A program made the translations under genes and the position numbers. Under the pieces are notes generated by a model. That model saw nothing but the letters and a program-made list of their open reading frames with translations, had not been told where the DNA came from and did no database searches. Source: Gnetum montanum (lineage: Eukaryota > Streptophyta > Gnetopsida > Gnetales > Gnetaceae). From it: a stretch of DNA of 64,000 bases. Positions 1 through 11,609 of this stretch are shown in pieces. The number at the start of each line of letters is the position of its first letter. Position 1 is the first letter of the stretch. The stretch is taken from assembly GCA_015680685.1 (NCBI GenBank), contig MNCI01013629.1, positions 515,009-579,008 on the forward strand, read 5' to 3'.

Positions 1-847
1 GACCTTATGGTGATGTGGAATGATGTATCGATCTTAATTGTCTAGATCTTGAGTTTGTGAGTCTTTTTAACCCAATAGCCTTAATTGAAAAACCTAGTTA
101 AAGCCCTTGATCTAGAGGCTAATGACATTAATAAAGACTCTCTCATTGAGGTTCTTGTCACAACACATAGTGGTGAGGAGAAAACCCTTAAACTAAGTTC
201 CTCACTAGAACCTCAATAGGCTCAAGACATCACCAAGGTCCTACAAGAAAACATTAAGGCCTTTTCCTAGTCATATGAAGATATGCTAGGTCTAGACCCA
301 TGGTTAGTCCAACAAAACATCATACTTGATCCTAGCATTAGAATAATTAAGCAGCAAGTGCACAAGATTAGATCATATTTAGCATTGATAATTCGTGATG
401 AAATCACAAAGATATATCAAGTAGGTTTCATTACAGCTGTTGACTATGCTGATTGGGTATCTAACATAGTGGTAGTCCATAAGAAAAATAGAAGTATCCA
501 TATTTACATCAATTTTTGAGACCTAAATAAGGTAACCATCAAGGATGACTTTCCTTTGCCTAGTATTGATCAACTCATTGATACTACGGATGTGCATACC
601 TTATTGTCCTTTATGGATGGGTTTTTGGGATATAATCAGATTAGGGTAAACCTAGAGTACTAACTCAGTATGATTTTCATGACCCCTTAGGATACCTTTT
701 TCTATATCATGATGCCTTTTGGCCTTAAGAACATAGGAGGAACCTATCAAGGAGCCATGACATATATCTTTAGTGACTACATGCTAGGTCTACTCAATGA
801 TTACATAGATAAGATAGCTGTTAAGTTCAAAGTAGCCAGTGATCATG
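1..847 (+). pseudogene. Element A, left part of pol (RT, Tat-like Ty3/gypsy)
   Basis: Decayed reverse transcriptase of a Tat/Ogre-like retrotransposon whose 5' half lies outside the window. Recognisable blocks in order are the pre-RT linker (LSSSLEPQ-like), the RT finger (DEITKIYQVGFITAVDYADW), SIDQLIDT, FMDGFLGYNQIR, MMPFGLKN and the catalytic box, here YIDK instead of YVDD, so it is inactive. Several in-frame stops are present. The frame runs to SDHAN at 847-852 and continues in the same sense (DLDLMLK) at 34976. The two pieces are therefore halves of one gene separated by element O. The close relative at 42809-46262 shows the uninterrupted order. Confidence 0.88.
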
Positions 848-852
848 CTAAT
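848..852. repeat. Left 5-bp target site duplication of element O (ctaat)
   Basis: ctaat lies immediately before the TG of the left LTR. The same five bases follow the terminal CA of the right LTR at 34971-34975. Removing O plus one copy restores the reading frame of element A's RT. Confidence 0.93.
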
Positions 853-1098
853 TGAAACATAGTGAAAATTTTGAGTCCTCGGCAGTTCAGCAAAAGGCTG
901 CCGATTCAGACAAAGGGTCACAACAAAGTGCAATGCAGCAAGTTCCTTTTTAGTCGAAGGTCTATCCTGCCACGCTGTGTAGCACAGCACAAGCAAATTC
1001 CAGAAGACGGAGCAAAGCGATGGATGCACAGCGGCAAAACTTTCAACTTTGCAAGTTATTTGTTTTGAAAATCTTAACTTTTGGCAAATTATGCTGTA

Positions 1099-1137
1099 TT
1101 ACGCTACATAGCGTAACATCGCATTATGCAGCATAAT
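1099..1137. promoter_or_regulatory. Palindrome cluster in LTR upstream region
   Basis: Two adjacent inverted repeats: TTACGCTA-ca-TAGCGTAA at 1099-1116 and CATTATGC-a-GCATAATG just after it. The same palindromes recur, slightly decayed, in the right LTR around 33923-33961. They lie roughly 400 bases upstream of the TATA box. The GCGTA core is shared with the arrays in element I. A protein-binding role is inference. Confidence 0.5.
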
Positions 1138-1510
1138 GTCAAAAAATAGTATGCTGCAAACATTAGGGATGAAAAATGTTCAAGGCTTCAACAAACACTT
1201 CATTTTTCTTTACAGATGCGCTATTTTATGATGGACTACACTGTGAAGCGTAATCTAGCGTAGTGCAGCGTAGTTCAAGCATGGACAATGGTGGCTTAAT
1301 ACAAGTAGTAGCAGTCTGTATGATGTGATACGCTCTCCAGTGTGTCGTTGCATAATCCCTATTGCCAAATTCCTAGTTTACAATGCATTACGCTTTAGTG
1401 TGTAAGGCAGTGTGGTGTCGTAAGCTTCAGCAACCACCACATCAAGTCAACGGCATCTTGTAGGTTCAGGACACGCGTCATCTAAACTATGTTTTTCTTC
1501 TGATTTTAGC

Positions 1511-1520
1511 CCTATAAATA
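1511..1520 (+). promoter_or_regulatory. TATA box of 5' LTR of O
   Basis: cctataaata sits 658 bases into the LTR. The identical string is at the same offset in the right LTR (34338-34347). This is the usual place for the U3/R promoter of an LTR retrotransposon. Confidence 0.7.
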
Positions 1521-2149
1521 TGCCAACCGAAAAAAAGAAGGGGACAACAAGATGGCAGGAAAGAGACTAGTGATAGCAAGAATATTGAAGGCAGCTGACG
1601 AGAACCTTTATTCAGGAACAGCTGATTGACAGACATTCTGCTTCGGGTTTGACCTCTCTATATCCAGATCTACTAGAACAAGGTAGATTGGTTTTTTCTT
1701 GTTTCATATCTGCTTAGATTTTATTGTTACCAGCATGCACTTTATTCAAATCGAAGTCCATTGTAATCATTGTATTTGAATATATCTTTTTGTGGATTGA
1801 ATCCCGGATCTTGAGATTCGATCACGTCCCAAAGCTGGTCTGTTTTCTTCTATTTGTACTGATTCTGCGAATAGTTCTAATCAATTACGTGTTCTCTTAA
1901 TCATCTTCGAAATTAACAACATTACAACCTCCTCGAAAAGAACCATAAAGAATCATTATTCTGTCATTCAAATATTGCAAAATTTTTTACTGATCAAGTA
2001 AGTTCCTGTTTGATTGACAAGACCATTCAGGGCACCTCGGATTCATCTTTCTCCAGCACGGCCCTCACACGAATCTGGGGTTAGAACTGTATACATGGAC
2101 TTTCATTCGGTATTTCCAGTGACCGACGTTTTTTGTCATTATAGTTTTC

Positions 2150-2167
2150 TAGTGCTAGAAGGAGGGC
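2150..2167 (+). other. Primer binding site of element O
   Basis: TAGTGCTAGAAGGAGGGC begins 6 bases after the LTR end. It matches the better preserved site of element I (TGGCGCTAGAAGGAGGGC on the minus strand at 26114-26131) apart from two transitions. The tRNA primer is not assigned. Confidence 0.75.
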
Positions 2168-2400
2168 CTTCATATCCAATCTGTATTTTACGGGTAGTCT
2201 TGTAAGCTGTTTGTACCCATTGGCAATCAACGTAAATGTAATACCTCTGAGGTTGTTTACGAAATTGGGTGTTGCAGATCAGTCGCTTCGATGATTCCTT
2301 TGGAACCCTACAAGATAGAAAGCCCTGATTATTATCTTAGTTTGCCTTTGTCCTTCCAATCTCTACTTTTATTGTCATTATCTCCGAATCGCGTAAAAAA
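2168..2400 (+). other. 5' untranslated leader of element O
   Basis: About 230 bases between the PBS and the gag ATG at 2401. I see no ORF or repeat of note in it. Confidence 0.5.
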
Positions 2401-4655
2401 ATGACTACATCAACTACTGCTGTTGACACCACTAGCCTTGAGAACCCTTGGACCATGCAAGTCATGCCTCCCATGGTCGAGCAACCACTTAGTCCGGTGC
2501 GACCATGCTGCTCCCTCAGGTTACAAAACAAGGAGCCTAAGGAATAGGCCCAGCGTATAGAAAGCTACAATTTCCTCTATGATAAGTTAGCGGTAAACCT
2601 GCCTATGTATCCACAAGAGCTCGAGGAAAAATGAGAGTACATGTTCATGTACTACAACGGGAAGGAACTCATTCCTATGCCTACCACTTTCATACCCCTG
2701 ACAGATCAACAAAGGTGGATCCTAGACCAAATGTTGATGGCGCAGAGATCGCCAGAAGAACCAAAGGCCTTGTTTTGTAATGAAATGCTTCACGACGGAC
2801 AAGATGATCTAGAATTCCACTTTGAGGGAGGTAGTCATGTCGATTTCACCATGGCCCCTCCCTCCACAACGTCTCGTGTAAATCTGTTGTTCATGGTCAC
2901 CACACCTTTGACGTTATCTAACACCGATCAAGTCCCGCATTCACCATGTTTACATTTTCTCTCTCTGACTATCTTCCCAGGTGAAGATCCATCACAAATT
3001 ATTCCTCAGCAGGCACGATTACCTAAGTCACCTCATCGTGTGCCTGCGCCTGTGCCACCACATGTGCATGCGATACCTGCAACGTCAACTACGTTCCCCA
3101 TTCACATGACAGGGCCTGCCACCACAGCATGGTGGGCTCCCAACATGTCTCTTGTTGCGCATTCTATGCAAATGCACCACCATCCCCACCTTCAAGGCCA
3201 TGTCCCGCAAATTCTAAACCTAGTTGTAGGACCACTTCTTGTGCCCCCGACTACACAAATAGCGTACCCAATAGTGCAGTCGATGGTGGTCCTCCCATCT
3301 GCACCAACCACCAGGTGGTGGATGCTGCAAGCAACACTGCCTACAGGGACTATCTCGATAGCACCAACCATCGGTGAAGCTGTTGCCTTTATGTCGCCAC
3401 CCAGTGTGGCTCCTCCTCTTGCTCCACCAATGACCTTGCCGTCTACGGGTCTGGACCAAGCCTTCCAGCTCATTCAGACCCTTACAGAAGAGGTCAAGTA
3501 TCTCAAGGCTGCTGGCCCTGACATGGTACAAGTCATGGATTTATACCATGATGATCCTATTAGCCCAGCAGTCCCAGTCCTAACATTGCCACCCAGGATG
3601 CCCCTTCCCCATTTTACAAAATACAATGGGGAAGGTGATCCCAATGCCCACCTTGTCACTTTCAGGTCAGAGTCCTTATTACTGCAACAATGGTCGCATA
3701 CTATAATCTATGTCTTTGCTATGTCCTTAATGGGTAAAGCTTTGGATTGGTATCGAGCACTTCCACATGCTTCCATTTCAACTTTGAAAGAGCTGTTAAC
3801 CTAGTTTGTGACTCGCTTCAAATACAACCTGAAGTTAGAAGTCACACTGGACCAACTCATGGGAGTTAAGCAAGACCTACTCAAGTCACTCCAAAAGTTC
3901 ATACAGTGGTGGAGCACCATATTGAATGAAATCCGTGAACCCATCACGGATGCCCATCTACTGGCAATATTCAAGGGAGCAGTCAATAACTTTATTAAGT
4001 CTAAGCTGTATTACCTCACCTCCCGTTCCCTCAGCCAAGCCTTTGCTTAGACTAAGAGCATCCAAGATGCGGCGGAGGCTAGTAAAGATCCAGCGTACGT
4101 GGTCTACAAGAATGCCCATAGTAAGGGTAAGGACAAAGGAAAAGCCACAACAACGATAGTGGCGGTAGTTGTTGAAGGGGCAGAGAAGAAAAATAACAAT
4201 AACAAGAAAAAAACTACGAAGCTAGCCGAGCCGACAACTAGCTCAAATGACACCAATCAAGAAGCTTCTTCCGCCCTCGAAGCATCTCAATAACCAAGGC
4301 CGAAATTTGAGCGTAAAGATCGCTCAAATTACACAACCCTACCTGTGAAGCCTTTAGAACTTCTGAAGCAATTATTGGAAACCGGCCACATTCGACATAA
4401 GTCGGTGTCTGAGGAGGCTCTAAATCACCACAGGCACCACTGCGAGCTACTCAAGAATTCCTCCTTAGCCCAACCTAATGAACTGCCTGTGCCCAAGAAC
4501 TTTAAGCTACATCGATTCTACGATTACCACCAATTGTGCGACCATGACACGAACTACTATTGGGTGTTGAAGGATGACATCCAACGTTTGATAGATCAAG
4601 GTGACTTGATCTTAGATAGTAGTAGCCTGACATGCCAGAAAACTAGGCCATGCAT
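2401..4655 (+). pseudogene. gag: gag of element O
   Basis: Capsid/nucleocapsid polyprotein of a Tat-like element. The start at 2401 is chosen because the N-terminus (MTTSTTAVDTTS, later CCSLRLQ) aligns with the gag start of element I (MNPVNTTAATTE, CRSLRLQ). In-frame stops occur at 2542, 2632 and 3802, and again near 4048, 4291 and later. The proline/histidine-rich N-terminal half is followed by the conserved capsid block (KYNGEGDPNAHL, ALDWYRALPHAS, FVTRFKYNLKLE, FKGAVNNFIKSKLYYL) and a lysine-rich stretch. The knuckle block (FYDYHQLCDHDTNYY near 4519) has lost its first and last Cys to Tyr. The frame shifts near 4640-4655 into the linker that leads to protease. Confidence 0.85.
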
Positions 4656-6103
4656 GTGTACCAAGATCCGTTGAATGCAAACAATGCAGGGTACACAATC
4701 AATGTGGTAGGAGCAGAGGGTGATAATCAGGCATAGCCGAGGTAGCTTTTTGTGTTGCGAACGCAACCTCACTCAACCCAAACAACAAGTCCATCAGCGC
4801 CGACGAGTGGCACTCCAAGGCACCCTTTCATCCTTCAAACTTCATCTTAGAATGCTTCCTGACAGCCTGCAGTCATTAAAGCCGCGGCCCAGCCTGCGCC
4901 TACACCCAAGGCACCCTTAGTCATTAGAGTGCCAAAACTATCAACTGCCCCTCCTGCGTAGGGGAAATCTTCTAAGTCAAACCCTCCTACTATCATTGTT
5001 GATGTGGCCAAGGGCCCTCTTATGCTGGGGTTACCCAAACCCCAACCCCTCGCTTCTGCACCTTTAGCCCCACTTGTCAAAAACAAAGAGGTTACACGAA
5101 AGCAATTATCTCCCCCAGGCCAAAGGAAGTGTAACCCTTGACCAAATGTCACTCCTCCTTGCGAAATTTGCCTCTTAGGGCGAATGGAAGAGGAAAATGG
5201 TGACAAACAACCCGATCGTGGGCAAGATCTCTTTGATGCCTTGGCACAAGTCAAACAGGCTCTGAAACAAAAAAATACAACATTGAGCCTTTATGACTTG
5301 CTCATGACGTCGCAGACACATTGTGAGGCTATGGTTCACATGCTAACGTCCATACCTGTGGATGAAAGCTTGCCGGTAGATGAAGAAGCAATCCACTCTA
5401 TCATGCTTCCCCCCACTGCTAAAAAACTAGATCCCATCCCATTGACCTTTCATGACGAATCCATTAAGGACAATCTTGAGGGTCAAGTGACAACGACACC
5501 CATGTTCATCACCATCTGGGTCAGCCAACATCGAATCCGGAGGGTACATGTAGATGATGGGGCGGCCACTAATGGCATCCCTTATCCCATAGTGGATAAA
5601 TTAGGCCTAATTGATCAAATCAGTCCTACAACGACATCATGCCTAAAGTCGTTTACCGGGGCATGGGTGCAGGTCAAAGGGACCGTCCATATCAACTTTG
5701 TGGTAGGGGACCAGTTCCCCACAGATGCTACATTTATCGTGGTCGAGGAAATGCCTAGATTCAATTTGATTCTTGGGAGGTCTTGGTTAGCCCAATTGAG
5801 AGAAGTTTCATCACCCATTCATCAGGAAATCCATTTGCCTTACGCAGGAGGAGAAGTGGTTATCCGCAGTGATGAAATAACCCCTTAGGCTATTAAAAAC
5901 ATAGAGACAGAACAAGGGTCAGAGATCGAAATGCTTGAGAATCAATCCCCTATCCAAGTACCTGAGCAAGCCGAAACAGTGGCTGATGATAGCCTAACTT
6001 GGGCTGAACTACCGTTCCCAGAGGAAGATTGCGATGCGAAGGGGAAGGGCCATAAATCTCCCTATCCTTATGCGTCGTTGAAAATTAAAGCAATTAAGAA
6101 ATA
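4656..6103 (+). pseudogene. Linker and protease (pro) of element O
   Basis: A different frame from gag. The linker carries degenerate hydrophobic repeats (APLVIRVP and similar) with a few stops. A longer open stretch follows from 5184. It includes the conserved KQALKQKNTTLSLYDLL segment, then the aspartic protease core: MFITIWVSQHRIRRVHV, the active-site block VDDGAATN near 5550, DQFPTDATFIVVEEMPR and FNLILGRSWL (flap and C-terminal strand). In this lineage the active-site triplet reads DDG rather than DSG or DTG. After a stop at 5887 a conserved C-terminal extension (DDSLTWAELPFPEEDC) runs to 6103. Pol does not follow. About 5.9 kb of other sequence (not counting element I) intervenes before RT. 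Confidence 0.85.
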
Positions 6104-6290
6104 GTTATAGAGTTAGCAAGTAAACAAAGTTGCCTAACTAATACGGTCTCATCATCCATTCTATTTACACTTACCGTTTATACTTCTTATGTTTACGCAT
6201 GTACTTACACTTTCCACTAGCTAGTCTCATTCCGCTCATGTTTATCTTTTTGTTTGGCTTTACGTTTCTATTTTATTTACTCCTACTAAA
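6104..6290 (+). other. Post-protease spacer of O, possible intron donor region
   Basis: No coding signal. A GT at 6120 (caa|gtaaac) is one candidate 5' splice site for the intron that should join pro to pol, but nothing singles it out with confidence. Confidence 0.3.
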
Positions 6291-6850
6291 ACTAGCAACC
6301 TTATCTACACTAGCAACCTTATCTACACTAGCAACCTTATCTACACTTCGCACCCAAATTACGCAAAGGCCTGAAATGGCCCTAAACTAGCAACTTCATT
6401 TACGCGTGGTACCTGAATCAACTACGGCCCAAAATGGCCTTAAATTAGCAATTTCATTTACCCTTTGTATCTAAATCCCATTTACGCTTGGAATGCAAAT
6501 TTCATTCATGCTTTATATTAGAATCCAATTTACGCTTACTCTTCATACCTTAAACTAAAAAAAAAGGGGGCCTGAAATGGCCTTAAACTATCCAGGGCCC
6601 AAAATGGCCTTAAACTAGCAATGTCATTTACGCGCTGTAGTTGAATTTCCTTTACGCTCTGTACCAGAAATTCATTTATGCTTGGCACCTTAAACTACTA
6701 AAAAAGGCCTAAAACAGCCTTAAACTATACAAGGTCCGAAATGGCCTTAAACTAGCAATGTCATTTATGCTTTACATTTGGACAATTTAACAACCCACAA
6801 TGGCTTCAAACTAGTAACCATGTTGATGCTACGCTCTTAAAAGTAATCAC
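6291..6850 (+). repeat. Inter-module repeat array of O, motif GGCCTTAAACTAGCAA
   Basis: A degenerate short-repeat tract. ACTAGCAACCTTATCTAC occurs three times in a row at 6291-6346. It is followed by at least six spaced copies of aaatGGCCTTAAACTAGCAA, each followed by TTCATTTACGC-like sequence. Related motifs occur at the borders of coding modules in I, A and C. ORFs crossing it (6199-6390) are not genes. Confidence 0.75.
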
Positions 6851-7008
6851 AATTTATCATAACGTTAAAACCTATGATACATTTTACATAAAGAGAAAAT
6901 GACAAAAAGAACATTAAAATTAATACTGAAATTTGTTTCAAATACGTTAAAAGAAAAAAATATAGTCTCTTGTCTCGTTACACCACAATAAAACCCGAGG
7001 CTAATTCG

Positions 7009-10000
7009 TTACGCATCCCCCTTACTACCATTGTCTCTTGTATCTCGTAGTTCAACTTCTACTCCGAGGAGATCATCCTCATAGAGGCCACCCTTTGCAT
7101 GAGGAACCCCTTCATAAGGATGGTCCTCTTCGTGAGACCCTTCAATACACTCTATTTCCTGTAAACCCTCTTCATGAGGACCACCACCTTCGTTAGCTTC
7201 CTCCTATCAAGGAATCTCCTCAGGTCATTCCTGCGATCAGACATGGTACATAGATTAACATCGTCGTCAAAACTAGGTATAACAAAAATGTAATAATACT
7301 GCAACTTACCTGTGATGGTCCCACATCAGCAGTATAGGGGACTTGTTCTAAGCCAATCCACAGACGTCGCATGATTTCGTCCTCAGTGAGCTCAGACCAA
7401 ACCCCGTCCCCTAGATTAGTTCCAGCCTTGACCTTCCCCTTCTCCACGGGAGTCCATCGGGGTGGTTCAGGGAAGAAAGAAGGGACAGTAGTCTCACCTC
7501 TAGGAAGAGTCACTTCCCTTTCCAGAGAGGCACTCACCGTCACTTGCTCCTGGAACTTTTCAAATGCCTTGGAAGTACCAATAACGTCGAGAAACAGCCA
7601 AAGGGATTAAGCCTTAATGGCAGAGTCCCTATAATGTTGACGGTAGGTAGCACTTTCTCGTTTATAGACCTGTTTGTGATCTTTTTGTGTCTGCTCCCAT
7701 TCTTGAATACTCGTGCTAAAGTCCTTCTAGTCCTAGTTCTTTTGAGCAAGGAGGTCCATTTGCATATGATGTTCAACTAGTTCATGACTAGTTTGGATAC
7801 TATTCTTGACGACAGCCCAATAACGGGTGTAGTCAATGATAGCTATCCTCTAGTTCTCGCTTCCCATCTCTTGGGCTTGCAAGAATTCATTCTGTGATCT
7901 TAGATCCCCGACCTCATCACGTATAGCCACTCTCTCCTTCTCCAACCTTTGCAATCTCTTCTAGAGGTCCTCGTTTATGCTCTAACATTCCCATAAGGAG
8001 TGAGTTGAGCGTAAAGCACATTTATGCATCTCATCGTAAATGTTGTATGGCACAACGGTCGCTTCTGATGAGGGCTTGGCGGTGTCTAAATCGATAGGCT
8101 CTGATGGGTCCCATCTGAGGCGAGCTCCTAATAACATGAAAATAATAGTTAGGCATAATTAAGTAGCGTAATGCCACAATAAAATAACCTCTGCATAATG
8201 ATTATAGCATATCAGCTTCAGGATCAATTTGCTCTAAGTGACCGATCATATCTTGAATGACACCTTTGATAAAGGCGAATTTATTAGGAAATTCGCCCCA
8301 AGATCAAGTCCCCACTGCTATCAAGGGCATGCTTTGGTCACCTGTTATGCAGAATAAAAGGTATGACTAAGACATTATGATAACTAGTGCAACTTGTAGA
8401 AGTTGTCTAGGGTCTACCACTACATCGTAAAAAAAAACAAAAATTAATTTTATTAAGCAACAAACCACTTGCCTCGGTTAATTCCAGCTGAAAGGACTTC
8501 GGCATCCTCCACAGTTATTTCCTCTTCACATGCAGGAGGCTATGCACTCCTCACCTTATTAATTGGGGCCTCTTCTTCTGAGACTGAGGCCCCTTCTCCA
8601 CGCCGTAAGACCATAGCCCCTGTTTCAGGGATCAACCGGTCTACAACCTTTTCCCTCACTGTTATACAACATGGCTAGTTAACATAAGATTTCACTTTTG
8701 TTCAAAAAATGTTACACTATAGTCTCTACGCAAATCATAACCGCTAACACATTTGGACACATACCGCTTGGAAGAATACTTTGCTGGAACTTGATTTGCA
8801 TCTGTTTTCCGACACCACCCCCTTGCTCGGCAAATCCCTCGTTTAAACGAAGCCTTTTCCACGGCACTGATGAATCCACTATCTTAGCAGCCAGGCACTT
8901 CCCCCTCGACACATCACCAGTGTAAGAGGGGGGTGCTCCATCCACACTGTCTTGGCCCCGTGTTCGAGGTGCCACCATACTTCTAGTCGTTACCGACAAC
9001 AACTCCCCGATCCCCTCAGGAGGGTCTTACGATTGGATAGTGCCAAAAATATGGGAGATCCATGGTTTGGAAATCTGGCTGCAATCTTGTTGCACCTAGA
9101 CCCCATTCTTCTAGACCACCACAAATTCAGCAAAACACCAGAAGAAAGCGATGAAAAAGAAAAAATGCACATTGAAACGGGTTTCAAGCTTCTAGCGAAG
9201 CCTGACCATCTTAACGCACAAGCCTTCGGCAAAATAGCTCGCCCAATTGAATCGTGTCCCCTACTCTAAGACCTCTCTCATAATTTGGGCGTGCTTGATG
9301 GTGAGGAATCTCCCTTGCAAGAGTGTCTTGGGGAAGGCCTGGGCCCGAAAAAGGGGATAAATGGTGTTCGCCACCTCCAACTCAATCCTATTGCTGGGGA
9401 TCCTCTTAGTTTCTTTCTGAATCCCCAGCCACTCCTCTATTTCTTTCTGGAGCTTGGAGCTCCTCTTTGACTTTTCATCTATGGGAAAACCATCAGAGGG
9501 GACCCCAAAGAGATTGGCAAATAGCTGAGCATCAATGTCAAAATTTACGTGCACATTACATATGCGTATGCAGAGATGCTTAGCTTCCTTGCTAAAGGAG
9601 TTGAATAGGGTCAACATTTCACCTGCAGTAGCATCAGGGGTTATGGCCAAGAAAAGGTCCATCAGTCCAATCTCATGAATGTTATTGGTTACTATAATTG
9701 GGGCCACTCTATGGCCAAGCCAACATTGTGCCTCCTTTATATCACCATAACGGAAGAAGAGACTGCTGGCCTCGCGACTGGAAGCCATGATCGTAATCTC
9801 CAGTGATTCCCTGACTATTAACACGAAACCATAGTTAAACCAATATGACTTCACATCATCATCACACATTGACAAACATTGATCCAATTCATCATTACCA
9901 CAAAGCTTACCAGGCCCAAAAGGTAAAGGAAATAGAGGGATTTTCCTTCGTACATCTGCAACGGTAAGGGGAGGGTCCAAAGTCCACTCCCTATCCAGCC

Positions 10001-10374
10001 ATTCGAGTTTCTTGCACCTAGAAAAGAAGTCGGCATAATGGGTAGGGTATTTTAGGATCTCAAATGCCAGATGTTCCATGACAGTAGCCTAGATGTTGCT
10101 AATGGAGGTAAACTTCCTTATAGCCCTCTCGGCCAATGACAATGTATCATTATTGCCCATAAGACTGCTTTCATTGATAAAAAACCTATGCCAGGAACAC
10201 AAACAACTCTTTACGCTCAATATGCATCTAAACAGTAGTTAGCATTACAATACTGTGAAGTGAAACGAAACTTTACCGCCTACATAATGCACGGTACCAG
10301 GTGGATTTTGGAAATAAGTTGTGGGATGACGGGCCATGAACAGAGTGTTATAGGAGTGATAACAGTTAAACCTG
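7009..10374 (-). pseudogene. Antisense spliced gene of element O, 3' part (exon 2 end to stop)
   Basis: Minus-strand continuation of the gene that starts at 28057, cut by element I. In order: the end of the HAD exon (YNTLFMARHP, YFQNPPGTV) to a donor at 10276; an exon from 10164 (AERAIRKF, FFSRCKKLEWLDREW); an apparent intron of about 50-60 bases near 9880-9825 that happens to be open; a long exon (GLMDLFLAITPDATAGEML, NVHVNFDIDAQLFANLFGVP, EEWLGIQKETK, ANTIYPLFRAQAFPKTL); then shorter acidic exons near 8650-8480 and 8340-8230. A coiled-coil-rich exon (8140-7310) ends in PPRWTPVEKGKVKAG and DEIMRRLWIGLEQ. The terminal acidic exon (EEANEGGGPHEEG, ending GSKGDA) stops at 7009. Block by block it matches the plus-strand gene at 17126-21416. 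It carries several stops, mostly C-to-T type. Beyond the HAD exon the function is unknown. The FSxxxxxxLFGVP-like block recalls putative plant transposon proteins, but that is only a resemblance. Confidence 0.75.
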
Positions 10375-10379
10375 GGCAT
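10375..10379. repeat. Left 5-bp target site duplication of element I (ggcat)
   Basis: ggcat precedes the TG at 10380. The second copy is at 27176-27180, directly after the CA of the other LTR. The site lies in the HAD exon of O's antisense gene. Confidence 0.93.
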
Positions 10380-11609
10380 TGTACCGCCTGAAATTGTTGG
10401 TCCCCGGCTGGAAGGAGAAACAGAGACCGTGGGATCACAGGACGAGCACAGATGACCCTACCTTCGCCTGAGGGTGAGCTGGAATGCACGAAGGTAGAGT
10501 ACCTTGGGTGGTCCGCACGCGGATCAGACAAGGATTTCCCCGAGCGTCACCAAAGTGTTATACGCTGGGTTATGCGTAAACAGTGTAGCGGGCGTAAAAT
10601 GGAGTGAACAGTGAAAACAGGACGTAAACAAAATGTAGATGGCGTAACAGCGTAAACTGCGTAAACTGATATACGCAGCGTAAACTAAGCATAAACCTGA
10701 ACATAGCGTAAACAGGGCGTAAACTAGGCGTAAAGCGTAAATAGGGCGTAAAGCGTAAACAGGGCGTAAAGCGTAAACAAGGCGTAAACGGCGTAATCAG
10801 AGCGTAAATGTAAACGAGCGTACGCAGAAACACATGCAAGAAGTTAGCGTAAACTGTAAGTTGGAAACTGTAAACTGTAAACTGTATTATGAAGTGGAAG
10901 TGTAGTGCACCGGTCTAACGCAGTTGTGGCTGAACACAAGGCGGACGTAAAGCCCTGGTGGGTGCAGCGATGCGGCTGGTTCGCACGGTAGGCAGAGCAT
11001 AGAGACTGTGCTCGGCGTACAGAACTTCCAGCGTAAATGTAAGAGGTTTTGGTTTGCAGTGTAATTGCTCTGGGGTCTGCTCTCATAAATTTTTGCCGAC
11101 CTTCTATACGTGGAAAACTGGGCTTTTTATAGGTGGGGTTTTACTAGGAAAATCGGGTTGGGAGACACGTGGCGTGTCGACCGGGTGCGTACAATTTAGA
11201 AATATGGTATACGTTGGGCGTATACGCTACATCAGGCCAGCGTATACGCTGGGCATATACGCTGGACTTGCTGGGCGTGTGAACTTTGGTGGATGCTGGG
11301 GCGTATACGCTGATGGATGTGGGCGTATACGCTGGGCGTATACGCAGATGGATGTCGACTTGCTTCAATTCTTGCTCTTGTTGCACCTGCTGAGCGTACA
11401 TGTGAGGCATGTATGCTGGGCGTCGGGCGTATACGCTAGGCGTAGACGCTGGGCGTAGACGCTAGGCGTAGACGCTGGCACAACACTTGGTAAAAACCAA
11501 GTGTTTCGATCCTCAAAATTGCCATGTGTGACTTCAAATGTAGCCAAAGTCGTCTGAGGGTCACGGGGACCTACTTCTTGCTGGACAAGTGCCAAACTCG
11601 AAATTTTTG
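10380..11609 (-). repeat. 3' LTR of element I
   Basis: Starts tgtaccgcctg (the reverse complement of the LTR's 3' end) and matches 26137-27175. The end next to the PPT lacks the terminal 11-12 bases that the other copy keeps (gtggtgtttca on the plus strand). The middle is packed with GCGTAAAC, GCGTATACGC and GCGTAGACGC units (about 10560-10830 and 11190-11480). Open frames across it are repeat artefacts. Confidence 0.92.
11123..11131 (-). promoter_or_regulatory. TATA box of 3' LTR of I
   Basis: On the minus strand this reads TATAAAAAG. The same motif with the same flanks is in the 5' LTR at 26669-26677. Confidence 0.65.

Larger units (their letters stand above)
853..2143 (+). repeat. 5' LTR of element O
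   Basis: 1291 bp, starts tgaaacatag and ends in tcattata, where the terminal CA has become TA. It aligns from end to end, with the same spacing of internal landmarks, to 33680-34970. Differences between the two copies are mostly transitions. It contains a run of palindromes near 1099-1137, with arms TTACGCTA/TAGCGTAA and CATTATGC/GCATAATG, and a TATA box at 1513. Confidence 0.93.

Noticed and set aside
853-1080. Small basic ORFs at 862-1068 and 33689-33895
   Set aside because: They lie at identical positions inside both LTRs, have no known domain, and differ in conserved-frame content. They are better explained as LTR sequence.
3192-3659. Minus-strand ORFs opposite gag of O
   Set aside because: Shadows of the proline-rich gag frame; no matching motif in the gag of I.
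6120-6125. Definite 5' splice site of the pro-pol intron in O
   Set aside because: The GT fits, but the equivalent region is lost in I (N gap) and unclear in C, so conservation cannot be checked.
9261-10079. A single 272-codon minus-strand ORF as a complete gene
   Set aside because: It is the middle of the spliced antisense gene and includes an apparent short intron that happens to be open. The true start is at 28057.
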